IMG/VR virus record: IMGVR_UViG_3300038441_000163
Location: 1 to 49,766 of that record
Direction: 5' to 3' (one strand)
DNA from: a virus
Length of the DNA: 49,766 bases
In this document: in pieces, positions 8,398-16,432 of the stretch
How the letters are laid out: each line of letters starts with the position of its first letter
How positions within the stretch are numbered: the stretch's first letter is position 1
Made by a program: the position numbers and the translations under genes
The notes under the pieces: model-generated
What the model saw: only the letters and a program-made list of their open reading frames with translations
Told to the model about the DNA's origin: nothing
Databases searched by the model: none

Positions 8398-8787
8398 TTA
8401 CCAGCCGGTCGCCGGGGCGCGGTTGGCGTCAAGCCAATCCTGCTTTTCGACAACCTTCATGGTTGCCCAACCTTCCGGCGCTTCGCGACCGTTAAGGCCC
8501 TTTTCGCCGTCAAGGTCGGCATGGGTGGCAAGGGTCTTGTAGTCGAACGGCGTGTTGCCGTCGTCGTCTTCGGCGGTGCCTTCGGCGGTGCCTTCGGTCT
8601 TAGCCTTGGCCTTGTCACGGGAGGCGTCGAAACCCTTGGGCGCGGTGTCGGCAACGGGCTTGCCGTTGTCTCCGAGAACGTTGCCTTTGTCATCGGTGCC
8701 GTGCTGTGCAGCATAGTCGATGACTTCACCGGCATTAACCTTGCGCAGGTGTTCGCGAACAGCACGACGCTTATCGAGTTTGAACAT
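8398..8787 (-). CDS. Small acidic head-associated protein
   Basis: A 129-aa protein starting MFKLDKRRAVREHLRKVN. The start at 8787 is chosen because AAGGACG lies just upstream. The middle is disordered and rich in Ala, Lys, Glu, Asp and Gly (KAKAKTEGTAEGTAEDDDG), and the end is WATMKVVEKQDWLDANRAP. Its place between the capsid/Ig-like genes and the connector suggests a minor head or neck component. No family recognised. Confidence 0.68.
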   Translation of the reverse strand: MFKLDKRRAVREHLRKVNAGEVIDYAAQHGTDDKGNVLGDNGKPVADTAPKGFDASRDKAKAKTEGTAEGTAEDDDGNTPFDYKTLATHADLDGEKGLNGREAPEGWATMKVVEKQDWLDANRAPATGW

Positions 8788-8812
8788 TGTAGTTCGTCCT
8801 TTTGGTTGTGCC

Positions 8813-9160
8813 TTATGCTGCCGCAATGGCCAGCGTATAGGCGTTGGTTTTGGAGTTACCAAAGTCGTCGGTGCCGATGACACTGAACGACGCGGTAGCA
8901 GCGGGACCGGTCGGAGTACCAGACAGCACACCAGCCGACGAGAGCGACAGGCCAGCGGGCAGAGCGCCGGTAGCAACGGAATACTTGGCACTGCCCACAG
9001 GTGCCGACAGGGCAAACGTGACCCCGGCATGCGGGGTTCCGATGGTGCCACCGGTCAGCGCGCCAGCGCTGGGGGTCATGGTCTGCGTGACCGTGTTTTC
9101 GGTGGTGATTGCCCGCAACCGGCGATGGTCTTTGCGGGTCTTGATCAGGCGTTTAGTCAT
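8813..9160 (-). CDS. Ig-like capsid decoration protein
   Basis: A 115-aa protein: a basic N-terminal tail (MTKRLIKTRKDHRRLR), then one Ig-like putative domain (He_PIG type). The signature is ATGALPAGLSLSSAGVLSG, followed by TPTGPAATASFSVIGTDDFG. Such domains decorate capsids or tails and bind weakly to carbohydrates. It lies immediately after the major capsid gene and its terminator, the usual place for a head decoration protein. Confidence 0.78.
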   Translation of the reverse strand: MTKRLIKTRKDHRRLRAITTENTVTQTMTPSAGALTGGTIGTPHAGVTFALSAPVGSAKYSVATGALPAGLSLSSAGVLSGTPTGPAATASFSVIGTDDFGNSKTNAYTLAIAAA

Positions 9161-9175
9161 TTGGCTTTCCCTTCG

Positions 9176-9206
9176 AAAAAGCCCGCCGCCGTTTCCGACG
9201 ACGGGC
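9176..9206 (-). terminator. Terminator after the major capsid gene
   Basis: Minus strand: GCCCGTCGTC / GGCGGCGGGC forms a 10-bp stem with two G-U pairs and a 6-nt loop, followed by TTTTT. This is a strong intrinsic terminator directly downstream of the capsid gene, probably partial so that downstream tail genes are still read. Confidence 0.85.
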
Positions 9207-9241
9207 CAGCCGTTACAATAGTGCCGTAGCGGTAGCTACCG

Positions 9242-10264
9242 TTACGCCTTCGACTTGATGAAAGCGAACGGTGCCGACTTGCGGGGAACCACGCGGTTCC
9301 AGTGAGCGGCAAGGCGAAGGTCTGCCAGCGTCGGGGAGAACTCAGCCAGCGCCGCACCGCCTTCAACCCACGAGAACCCAAACGGGTGCAGGAGCCAAGT
9401 CTTGCGCTCCCAAAGGGTTTCTTGACCACCGCCGTTACCCGCAGCCGGGGTGCGGTCAACTTCGGAAGCGACACGCGGCACGCCCTCACCGTAGGCAAAG
9501 GCATGGCCTTCAAGACCGCCGAAGGCAAAGGCACCGGCACCAAACAGAATGGACGTGTAGACGCCGCCGCTGACCGGCATCATATCGTCAACGATGACGA
9601 CACGGCCCTTGTAGGTCGGGACGGTAAGCGCGCCTTCGCTGTCCGGAATATAGACGATTTCGTCATTCTTGACCATGCGAGCCATGATCATGGAATGGAC
9701 GGCAATTGCCCGGAACTGTTCGGCACGGTCGCCAGCGGTGTAAGCCGCATCAACGAACGCATCGGAACCGAACAAGGCATCGTCACCGGCATTGCCGGAA
9801 ATATCAACGACCATGTCGCTGCCGTCGTTGGCAACGTTGTCGTTGAGAACGCCGACCGCCGCCGCAATCACACGACGTTCAAACTGGCGGGTCCAGTATA
9901 CGCCGAAGCGGTTGCGGATATGCTGCATGGGCGAGGAGCCGGTAAGCTCCTGCACAAGGTCCATGTCAGAGTAACCCTGATTGAGCCATGCCTTGCGGTA
10001 AAGCATTTCGCCCGCATCGACCTTGTTCGGGGTCGCCATGTCGGCGGGGTCGTCGTTGGACATGTTCGGTTCAATCTCGGGGTCAAGATCGTTCCAGAAC
10101 GGGAGGTGCCCAATCTTGCCGCCGCCCGTGGCGACGGTGTTGAACACTTCCGACACGGAAACAATGCCCGATGTTACCAGCGCGCTGGTTTCGGGATTAT
10201 CGACGGATGCGTACCCGTCGTAGATATCGTAAACGATGGTATCGGAAAGGCGAACGGTCGCCAT
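9242..10264 (-). CDS. Major capsid protein (HK97-like fold)
   Basis: A 340-aa protein. N-terminus MATVRLSDTIVYDIYDGYAS; middle KIGHLPFWNDLDPEIEP, YRKAWLNQGYSDMDLVQEL and WTRQFERRVIAAAVGVL; late DAAYTAGDRAEQFRAIAVHS (spine-type helix region) and GRVVIVDDMMPVSGG. This matches the gp13-like major capsid family, which has the HK97 fold and uses a separate scaffold. AAGGAT lies upstream of the start. The scaffold gene precedes it and a terminator follows. Confidence 0.92.
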   Translation of the reverse strand: MATVRLSDTIVYDIYDGYASVDNPETSALVTSGIVSVSEVFNTVATGGGKIGHLPFWNDLDPEIEPNMSNDDPADMATPNKVDAGEMLYRKAWLNQGYSDMDLVQELTGSSPMQHIRNRFGVYWTRQFERRVIAAAVGVLNDNVANDGSDMVVDISGNAGDDALFGSDAFVDAAYTAGDRAEQFRAIAVHSMIMARMVKNDEIVYIPDSEGALTVPTYKGRVVIVDDMMPVSGGVYTSILFGAGAFAFGGLEGHAFAYGEGVPRVASEVDRTPAAGNGGGQETLWERKTWLLHPFGFSWVEGGAALAEFSPTLADLRLAAHWNRVVPRKSAPFAFIKSKA

Positions 10265-10282
10265 GGTTAAGTATCCTTGCGG

Positions 10283-11032
10283 TTAGCCGCGAACAGCGAT
10301 GCCTTCACTGCGAGCCTGCGCCTTATAGGCTTCAGGGCTTTCGCGGTGAAACTTCACGCGTTCAGCTTCGGTCATTTCGGAGATTTTTTTACCAGCGGCA
10401 CCGCCGCCCGAACCGCCCCCGTTGCCACCGGCACCCGATGCGTTCGACCCCTTGACAATAGCCGCAAATTTCGGGTTGTCAACGAACTCTTTCTTAAGAA
10501 TATCGATTGTCATAGTAGCCGACACGTTGCCTGCCGCATCCTTGATCCGGGTCACACCAACCGCCCCGGAAATGTCCGCGTCAAGACGGGCGGCGATCAG
10601 CGGAACCAGCAGTTCCGGAACCGTCGAAATCTCAGCGGCCAGAGCTTCAGCCTTGCCGTTGATCAGCGAGTTGACAGCCAAAGCCTTCAGGCGTTCGACT
10701 TCGGCATTGACCGTTGCCAATGCTGCCGTGTGTTGTGCCGCAAGGGTATCTTCCAGCGTCTTCATGTCGCCGGCCTTGCGAGCGGCGGCACGGTCGGCTT
10801 CATCCTTGGCGGCCTGCTCGCGCCGGGTTGCTTCGTCCTTTTCGGTCTGCAACCGGTTGCGTTCAGCTTCAAGGGTGTCCGCGCGCTGCTTCTCGCGTTC
10901 CTTGGCCGTACGCAACTCAGTTGCTTCGTCAGACTGCAAGAGCCAAACGCCGTTTTCTTCCTTATAGTGCGCCTTGTCGGCGTCGGGCAGGGTGTCGAAC
11001 TCGTTTTTGACCGTGATACGTGACTTGAGCAT
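10283..11032 (-). CDS. Capsid scaffolding protein
   Basis: A 249-aa protein dominated by a long coiled coil (about residues 38-115, rich in Glu, Arg, Lys and Ala; for example TAKEREKQRADTLEAE). A folded middle follows, then a Gly/Ser linker near 195-212 and a basic C-terminal helix (MTEAERVKFHRESPEAY). This is the usual plan of a scaffold that binds the capsid protein through its C-terminus. It sits directly upstream of the capsid gene. Confidence 0.87.
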   Translation of the reverse strand: MLKSRITVKNEFDTLPDADKAHYKEENGVWLLQSDEATELRTAKEREKQRADTLEAERNRLQTEKDEATRREQAAKDEADRAAARKAGDMKTLEDTLAAQHTAALATVNAEVERLKALAVNSLINGKAEALAAEISTVPELLVPLIAARLDADISGAVGVTRIKDAAGNVSATMTIDILKKEFVDNPKFAAIVKGSNASGAGGNGGGSGGGAAGKKISEMTEAERVKFHRESPEAYKAQARSEGIAVRG

Positions 11033-12018
11033 TATGCTACCTCAGCTAGAATTTTATTCAACTTATCGCCGTATTCGGAAACCGTCAACGGGCGAGCGCG
11101 ATCAAAGCCGGGAAGCTGATCGGCCTTTATCCTGCCGTCTCGAAGCTCCCGGCCTCGCGTCGGTCCTAGCACATCATCTTGGACGCCGGAAGGCTGACGC
11201 TTGATCCAAGTATAGAATGTGGGGATTTCCTCGACGTTAACGATTGTGGCCGGTATGGTAAACGAACGACAATTCCAGTGTGCCGGGGGCCGTGGTCCGC
11301 TGCCGTACTCATAGGAAACGCCATTACGCGACCGACAAATTTCGGTTGTGCGACTGTCAAGGATCGAGCACCAGACATAATGTGAGGCCGTCAACCGCCC
11401 AAGCTGGAACTGTACCCCGGTCGTGACATGTTGAATGCCTGTCTCGATTGCCGTAGCAAACCGCCGCCGTTGTCGGGCAAGTAGACCGTCCTTGAACAGC
11501 AGCGCCCTAGTGCCCACAAGTGAGCGGATGAAGGCCGCTAGCTCGACATTGTCAGCCCATGCCGCACGGATTGCCGCGACCACTGCCGCGATGGCCGCTG
11601 TCTGCGCTTCTAGGAACGCATCGCCCGGCGTGACACCGGTTGCGCCCATGGGGTCGTTGAAAATGCGGCTCCATAGCGTATCGCGGTTCATAGTGTTAAC
11701 CGGGAACGGCTTACCGCTGGCGTCTTGCGTAAGTGCGGCCATGATCCGCAAATCAACGTTCATGAACGCCTTGATTGCTTCCGTAGTCAACTCGATTTGT
11801 TTGCCGAAAAGCTTCTTCATTCGCGCCGTTACGTCACGGGTAAGCGCAAGTAAGGCTTTCTTGGTAAGCTCACCCATGTTGTTTAGGGCAAGCTTGTTCA
11901 GGCTGATGATGATTGCTGCCGTAATCTCTTCATAGAGAGTTTCGGCGTCTTGGGCTTGCCCGTTCTTATACCCTTCAACATAGACTTGATGACGGGTATA
12001 GGCGTCAAAAGTGGTCAT
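11032..12018 (-). CDS. MuF-like head morphogenesis protein
   Basis: A 328-aa minor capsid protein. The conserved Mu gpF-like signature is near residues 210-250: YVWCSILDSRTTEICRSRNG, then RPPAHWNCRS. The N-terminal two thirds are helical. MuF proteins associate with the portal inside the head and aid morphogenesis or DNA ejection. The start overlaps the portal stop by 4 bp (ATGA). Confidence 0.92.
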   Translation of the reverse strand: MTTFDAYTRHQVYVEGYKNGQAQDAETLYEEITAAIIISLNKLALNNMGELTKKALLALTRDVTARMKKLFGKQIELTTEAIKAFMNVDLRIMAALTQDASGKPFPVNTMNRDTLWSRIFNDPMGATGVTPGDAFLEAQTAAIAAVVAAIRAAWADNVELAAFIRSLVGTRALLFKDGLLARQRRRFATAIETGIQHVTTGVQFQLGRLTASHYVWCSILDSRTTEICRSRNGVSYEYGSGPRPPAHWNCRSFTIPATIVNVEEIPTFYTWIKRQPSGVQDDVLGPTRGRELRDGRIKADQLPGFDRARPLTVSEYGDKLNKILAEVA

Positions 12019-13634
12019 TCGTCAGTGCCACCGGTCTTGTCACCTGCCGTGACAACTGGTGCCTGTCGCGGAATTGGGTTGCCCATTTCATCCGTCGTTT
12101 CGCCGTCGTCCATTCGCATGGACTGGATTTCCGACTTGGCGGTGTCGTCTGACTGGAATGCCATTTTCGCCCGCTTGGCAACAACACGCATTTCGGTATA
12201 GGAAATAGCTTCCTTCTGCCATGCATTGATTGCAGAGTTCAGTTCTTCAGCCGACGCCGTTGCAATGTTGAAATCGGTGTTCAGGGAAAACACGATAGCA
12301 TCTTTGTTGTCCCCTGCCGTCTTGGCGTCAACGAAGACAGTACGTTCCCCGGCGAAGATCGTGCACCATTCCAATGCAAAGCGGTACGCGGCGGAAACGT
12401 TGTCCGTAACCGTACGCAAGGTGCTGGTTTCGTTGGCCGTGTCTGCACTGGTTTCAGTGGCTGTGCGCTGTACCTGCTTGGTTTCCACCAGCTTAGCGCC
12501 AAGCGCGACCATCTGTTTTTCTTTGTGCTCCATGGCCGCGAACCCCGCCGTTCGCTCTTCCATCTGCAACAGATCAGCAGTGGCGTCAGCCGGTAGTGGT
12601 ATGCCACCACGTGAACCAAAGTTGATCCGTTTGTTCAGAACCTTTTCATACCAAACTTCAGTCAACCCGGAAACAACAGGGGTCGCCTGCCCGGTGATAT
12701 AAACGCTTTCTTCGTAATCTGCACTGTTGCGATAATGGGCAAGGTTTAGGTCACACAGTGCGAACATAGGCGGTTCGTCAACTGTGGGGTCGTTATTGAT
12801 TGCGCCGATAAACGTAAACGGCAATTCGTCAAGCGGCTGACCTTTACTGTCAACCGGGTTGAACGTTTTTGACGGTGCCGTTGGCAGCATGTTGTAAGAA
12901 GTTTCCTTCCAAAGCTCTTGCACATATTTGTTGTCCACCAGCCGCAAAACGCGATACTGGTTCGACTTTACAACACCAAAGCCGCCTTCGTCGTATTCCT
13001 CGTTGTCCTCTCGGAGAACGACCAACGACAAAATGGTTTTACTGCCGCGCTTGGTCGTGCGCCAGTTGATAATATCGGCAGGGTGGTAATGGTGAATGGT
13101 TGGGCGCACAAGCCCATCCATTTGGTCCTTACGGGTCACCGTACCCTTTGTTTCCGGGTAATCGATCAACAGCCCGGCACGACCCTTTGACAAGACCTCG
13201 CCTTCCGACTTCTGGCAAAGCTGCACCAGTGACACGCCCGAACCGTCCGCATCCTTCACGACTGGTTCAATGATCGTCGGTACACGAATAATGGGATCAA
13301 CCTCAAAGACGCTGCCCACAAATCCCTGTAGCGTCACCTGACTGACGTTGTAAAAGACGGCGCGCGTCAAATACGCCGTATAGCGCAATCCGTTTTCGGC
13401 GCTGGTATCTTCCGGGTTTGGTTTCGGGAGATATGTTTCCCGCTTATCCTTAACGGCAACACTACCCTTAATGCAGTCGTCAATAAGGTCATACTGTTTC
13501 TTCATGTTCGCGACTTCAGGTCGCGACCAGTTGACCAGCGCCGGGGGCACCGTTGATACAGGTACACGCGGGTCGCGCTGTGCCCGTGTGCGGAAATCCG
13601 GGTTCTTCTGTTGCTGTACTGGCTTGCGTGCCAT
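12015..13634 (-). CDS. Portal protein (DUF4055 family)
   Basis: A 539-aa protein forming the DNA channel at the capsid vertex. Family features: an early WSRPEVANMKKQYDLIDDCI, then TYLPKPNPEDTSAENGLRY, GRAGLLIDYPE, DIINWRTTKRG and a helical C-terminal region. It lies between large terminase and MuF, the canonical position. Overlaps MuF by 4 bp. Confidence 0.92.
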   Translation of the reverse strand: MARKPVQQQKNPDFRTRAQRDPRVPVSTVPPALVNWSRPEVANMKKQYDLIDDCIKGSVAVKDKRETYLPKPNPEDTSAENGLRYTAYLTRAVFYNVSQVTLQGFVGSVFEVDPIIRVPTIIEPVVKDADGSGVSLVQLCQKSEGEVLSKGRAGLLIDYPETKGTVTRKDQMDGLVRPTIHHYHPADIINWRTTKRGSKTILSLVVLREDNEEYDEGGFGVVKSNQYRVLRLVDNKYVQELWKETSYNMLPTAPSKTFNPVDSKGQPLDELPFTFIGAINNDPTVDEPPMFALCDLNLAHYRNSADYEESVYITGQATPVVSGLTEVWYEKVLNKRINFGSRGGIPLPADATADLLQMEERTAGFAAMEHKEKQMVALGAKLVETKQVQRTATETSADTANETSTLRTVTDNVSAAYRFALEWCTIFAGERTVFVDAKTAGDNKDAIVFSLNTDFNIATASAEELNSAINAWQKEAISYTEMRVVAKRAKMAFQSDDTAKSEIQSMRMDDGETTDEMGNPIPRQAPVVTAGDKTGGTDE

Positions 13635-13638
13635 GCCG

Positions 13639-15231
13639 TTACCTCGGGAAGTTGATTTTGATTACCGTTGCCGTGCGGTTATTGCCCTTGAGCACGCGAT
13701 AGCGGACCATATCATAGGCGTGATCCTCGGCACTAGTATCGACGTCGTCTATTTTCTTCTCATCTCGGGGCAAGATAGGAATGGTCGCGATTGAAGCCCG
13801 GCAATTATCCATGAAGTAAATCGCGGGAGCTTCTTTCTTTACTGCCGCTTCCATACGACCACGAACCAGTTCAAGGCCGTTTACGCGGGAGCCCGGCGAC
13901 TTGATCGAACCTTCCCAATTTATGCCATTGTCTTCAAATATCTTGCCTATGGTGTCCGTGTCCTTTTCAGTCACGTTCCAAATCTGGTTATCAGCCGGGC
14001 CGGGCCATACCGTCGATACGATCCAACCTTCCTTGTGCAACTCGGTTTCAATTTCCTTGATCGCGGTAGCAACCTTTTTGGCACCCCATTTCTTACCGGT
14101 GTTGGTGCCGATCTTGTCGGAACCGTAGCACTCGGCAATCTGGATAAGGGAACCCGGTTGTGGGCAAAAAGTCGAACCATCTGGCAAGGTTACTTCTTCG
14201 CCGTTCGCCTCGGCAAACCAGCCCACAGAGAATGGATGCGTTGACCCCCAATCAAGGGCGCGATCAATATGCCAGTTGGCCGGAACTTTGAACCGGGGCA
14301 CAACGTGCACGGCCTTTTTCCATACGTCGTCAAACGCGCCACCGGCAACAATGTCCCAATCCCCGGTGAGCCATGCCTTTAGAATGTTCTCGTCAGTCTC
14401 TTCGTAGAGCTTGGCGATATACAGCGGCGACAAGTATGGGTTTTCACGGAACGTCCCGAACAAGGTAACCTGAGTTCGGGTAACGTCAATCTCTTCCTGT
14501 GTCTTAGGATCAAAAATGCGGGTAGTTCGCCGGACAATTTTTCCGTACGGTGCCGGGTCAATGTACTCTTGCTTTACCCAATTATGGCCGGGACCATACG
14601 GGTTAGTTGTCGATACCAGTTCAAGCGGGATCGGCGGCAATGGCTGGCCGTCAGGTGTGTCATAGTCCCCAACCTTGACCTCACGTCCCCATTCATGCGA
14701 CATGACAGCGGCATAGTTGTCACTGGTAATGCGTGGAGTATGTTCGAAGGGATCAAAACCACTACGGTTAGTGGATTGGATCATATTATAAAACTTGTTG
14801 TTGGAATACTTCGTTAGTTCATTAAAACCAATGAAGGGGTATTCGTGGCCGTGATAATCCCAATAGTCGGTTTCATCAGAGGCAGCACGAAACAACAACT
14901 CTTCGCCAGTATCCCAAACCCATTTGAAGGCGGACACACTAGCGAGAAAGTTCGCGTGACCCTTGTCAAGGTTTGAGAAAATACGGCGAGACTTGACGAC
15001 CAAGTCATCAAGGTTTTTGTATTCTTTATCGAAGATGATACCGCGCCAATGGGAACCGTAGCCTAAGCCCACACGGGAGCGAAAGCGCATTAGCTGTGCT
15101 TCGGTCTTGCCGTAACCGCGACCACCCGTTAGCAACAAGCTTTGGACCGGCGCGGTTAGCGCCAGTGCTTGGCTAGAGTTCGGGATAGGTTGCCAAACTA
15201 CGTTAACGGTTGGCGAGGGTACGGGAAGCAT
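13639..15231 (-). CDS. terL: Terminase large subunit
   Basis: A 530-aa packaging motor. Walker A is GGRGYGKT (residues 36-43). The Walker B-like segment is FIGFNE (133-138), where Asn137 stands in the usual Asp place and Glu138 is the catalytic Glu. The RNase H-like nuclease starts at RALDWGSTHPFSVGW (about 337) and ends with a late Asp in HAYDMVRYR (about 506-514). The start overlaps the small terminase gene by 29 bp. Confidence 0.95.
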   Translation of the reverse strand: MLPVPSPTVNVVWQPIPNSSQALALTAPVQSLLLTGGRGYGKTEAQLMRFRSRVGLGYGSHWRGIIFDKEYKNLDDLVVKSRRIFSNLDKGHANFLASVSAFKWVWDTGEELLFRAASDETDYWDYHGHEYPFIGFNELTKYSNNKFYNMIQSTNRSGFDPFEHTPRITSDNYAAVMSHEWGREVKVGDYDTPDGQPLPPIPLELVSTTNPYGPGHNWVKQEYIDPAPYGKIVRRTTRIFDPKTQEEIDVTRTQVTLFGTFRENPYLSPLYIAKLYEETDENILKAWLTGDWDIVAGGAFDDVWKKAVHVVPRFKVPANWHIDRALDWGSTHPFSVGWFAEANGEEVTLPDGSTFCPQPGSLIQIAECYGSDKIGTNTGKKWGAKKVATAIKEIETELHKEGWIVSTVWPGPADNQIWNVTEKDTDTIGKIFEDNGINWEGSIKSPGSRVNGLELVRGRMEAAVKKEAPAIYFMDNCRASIATIPILPRDEKKIDDVDTSAEDHAYDMVRYRVLKGNNRTATVIKINFPR

Positions 15232-15712
15232 CTACAACCAAACCCGCTTGATGCTTCGTCGCGGTAGCTTCCCAATCATCCATTGAGTTCGCGGCGGGGG
15301 GCATCATCATCACGCGCCGGTTATCGATGTATACGTTCGCCCCGGCGTCGGGCTTGGTTACGTGGCCCATAAGGTCAGCATAGAGCTTGTGAGCCTTAAG
15401 ACGGTCGTCAACTGATTTGGTCGTGTCGGCAGCAAGCCGGTACACGTCGCGAGCCTGTTGATCCCGGCCCGGCAACTCGGCAGCGTTCTCAGCCTTGGCG
15501 AGCCGGGCAAGCTCTTCGATTACGATAGGATCGCGGGGCCATTCGTTCATGGCCTTTAGGCAAAGCTGTGCGTCAGCCTCGTCAGGGAACGACAGGCAAG
15601 CAGCCTCAAACCGGGCATTGTCGTTGTCGGGACGCTCACGCAAAAGCGCCGCAAACTTGCGCTTGCGGTCGGGGTCGCCAAACATCTGCCAAGGGGTTTG
15701 CTTCTGTTCCAT
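15203..15712 (-). CDS. terS: Terminase small subunit
   Basis: A 169-aa protein from the ATG at 15712 (preceded by GGTGGCGG); in-frame starts at 15724 (ATG) and 15739 (TTG) are possible. Helical protein: MEQKQTPWQMFGDPDRKRKF, then DEADAQLCLKAMNEWPRDP and a middle oligomerisation-type helix region (DDRLKAHKLYADLMGHVTK). That last segment is typical of small terminases that recognise pac or cos DNA. Position directly before terL supports the call. Confidence 0.82.
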   Translation of the reverse strand: MEQKQTPWQMFGDPDRKRKFAALLRERPDNDNARFEAACLSFPDEADAQLCLKAMNEWPRDPIVIEELARLAKAENAAELPGRDQQARDVYRLAADTTKSVDDRLKAHKLYADLMGHVTKPDAGANVYIDNRRVMMMPPAANSMDDWEATATKHQAGLVVDASRTLANR

Positions 15713-15749
15713 GACCGCCACCATAACGGCGACGGCCAAGCCACGTCAA

Positions 15750-15995
15750 CTAGTTAGCGCGTACTTCGTTCAGGATTTCGTTAAGCAAGGTTTCAACCCT
15801 TACCATGCGGGTGTTGTCGTCGTAACGAAAGCCCTTAAGGTCTTCGACGTCACTTTTTACCCCGGCGACTTCCCTAGAAGTCTGTTCCGCCTGAGTGGTA
15901 ACGATACCCCAAGTGATACCAATCGTCACTAGCACGGTAGCGATGGTAAGGAGACCACCGAAAGTGATTTTCTGTTCTAGCGCCACTTTGAACAT
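15750..15995 (-). CDS. Single-pass membrane protein with coiled coil (lysis region)
   Basis: An 81-aa protein from the ATG at 15995, which overlaps the o-spanin stop (TAATG). Residues about 10-32 (FGGLLTIATVLVTIGITWGI) form one membrane helix. The rest is a charged coiled coil (SREVAGVKSDVEDLKGF, then RVETLLNEILNEV). Placed between the spanins and terminase, it may be a holin-type or antiholin-type protein, but nothing diagnostic is visible. Confidence 0.72.
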   Translation of the reverse strand: MFKVALEQKITFGGLLTIATVLVTIGITWGIVTTQAEQTSREVAGVKSDVEDLKGFRYDDNTRMVRVETLLNEILNEVRAN

Positions 15996-16282
15996 TATTC
16001 CGGCTTCTTCCAACCGCACAACCGAACACCAGTTTCATTGTGGGCAAGGATTTGGTCATCTGTAGAAGGCAGGCCACCCGTAGGTGGCCCGAACACGTCA
16101 GCTATGGAAGGGTTGATAGTTTTGAACCCGGAACACGGGTCAGTCGTCGCGCATCCAGCCGTCAAGACGCTTACGGCGCTCAGCAGGGCTAAGGTTAGCC
16201 AAGTCTTGCTCGACTTGATTACGAGCATCACGGGCGCGCTGTTCGCGTTCCCTTTGCTCACGTTCATGATGCTCGCGTTCAT
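15995..16282 (-). CDS. Outer-membrane spanin (Rz1-like lipoprotein)
   Basis: About 95 aa from the ATG at 16282, which follows AAGGGG by 7 nt (an alternative start is ATG at 16228). Signal sequence WLTLALLSAVSVLTA, then lipobox LTAGC with the lipidated Cys. The mature part is short (CATTDPCSGF, then DDQILAHNETGVRLCGWKKP), the common o-spanin pattern of alphaproteobacterial phages. Its first part lies inside the i-spanin gene in another frame, the classic Rz/Rz1 overlap. Together they fuse inner and outer membranes at the end of lysis. Confidence 0.85.
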   Translation of the reverse strand: MNASIMNVSKGNANSAPVMLVIKSSKTWLTLALLSAVSVLTAGCATTDPCSGFKTINPSIADVFGPPTGGLPSTDDQILAHNETGVRLCGWKKPE

Positions 16283-16427
16283 CGCGTTTCCCCTTGGTAT
16301 AGACGCCACCGATCAAGCCGAAGGTGACGACTGCCAAGAGCCCGCGCCACCCTAGAAACCGGTACGCCAGAACGCCCGCGCCCGCAAGAGGCACAAGCCA
16401 CCAATAGTCTAGGAAAACCCCTTGCAT
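16140..16427 (-). CDS. Inner-membrane spanin (Rz-like)
   Basis: A 95-aa protein: N-terminal membrane segments (WWLVPLAGAGVLAYRFL and LLAVVTFGLIGGVY), then a strongly charged periplasmic coiled coil (EREHHEREQREREQRARDAR). This matches an i-spanin. The out-of-frame overlap with the downstream lipoprotein gene over about 140 bp strongly supports a spanin pair. It starts 6 bp after the endolysin stop. Confidence 0.85.
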   Translation of the reverse strand: MQGVFLDYWWLVPLAGAGVLAYRFLGWRGLLAVVTFGLIGGVYTKGKRDEREHHEREQREREQRARDARNQVEQDLANLSPAERRKRLDGWMRDD

Positions 16428-16432
16428 AGCGC

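Noticed and set aside
8788-9051. Longer start (9051) for the small acidic head protein
   Set aside because: It would run through most of the Ig-like gene in another frame; ATG at 8787 has AAGGACG upstream.
9302-10270. A 322-codon plus-strand open frame opposite the major capsid gene
   Set aside because: It mirrors the capsid codon pattern on the other strand, has no ribosome-binding site and its protein has no family character.
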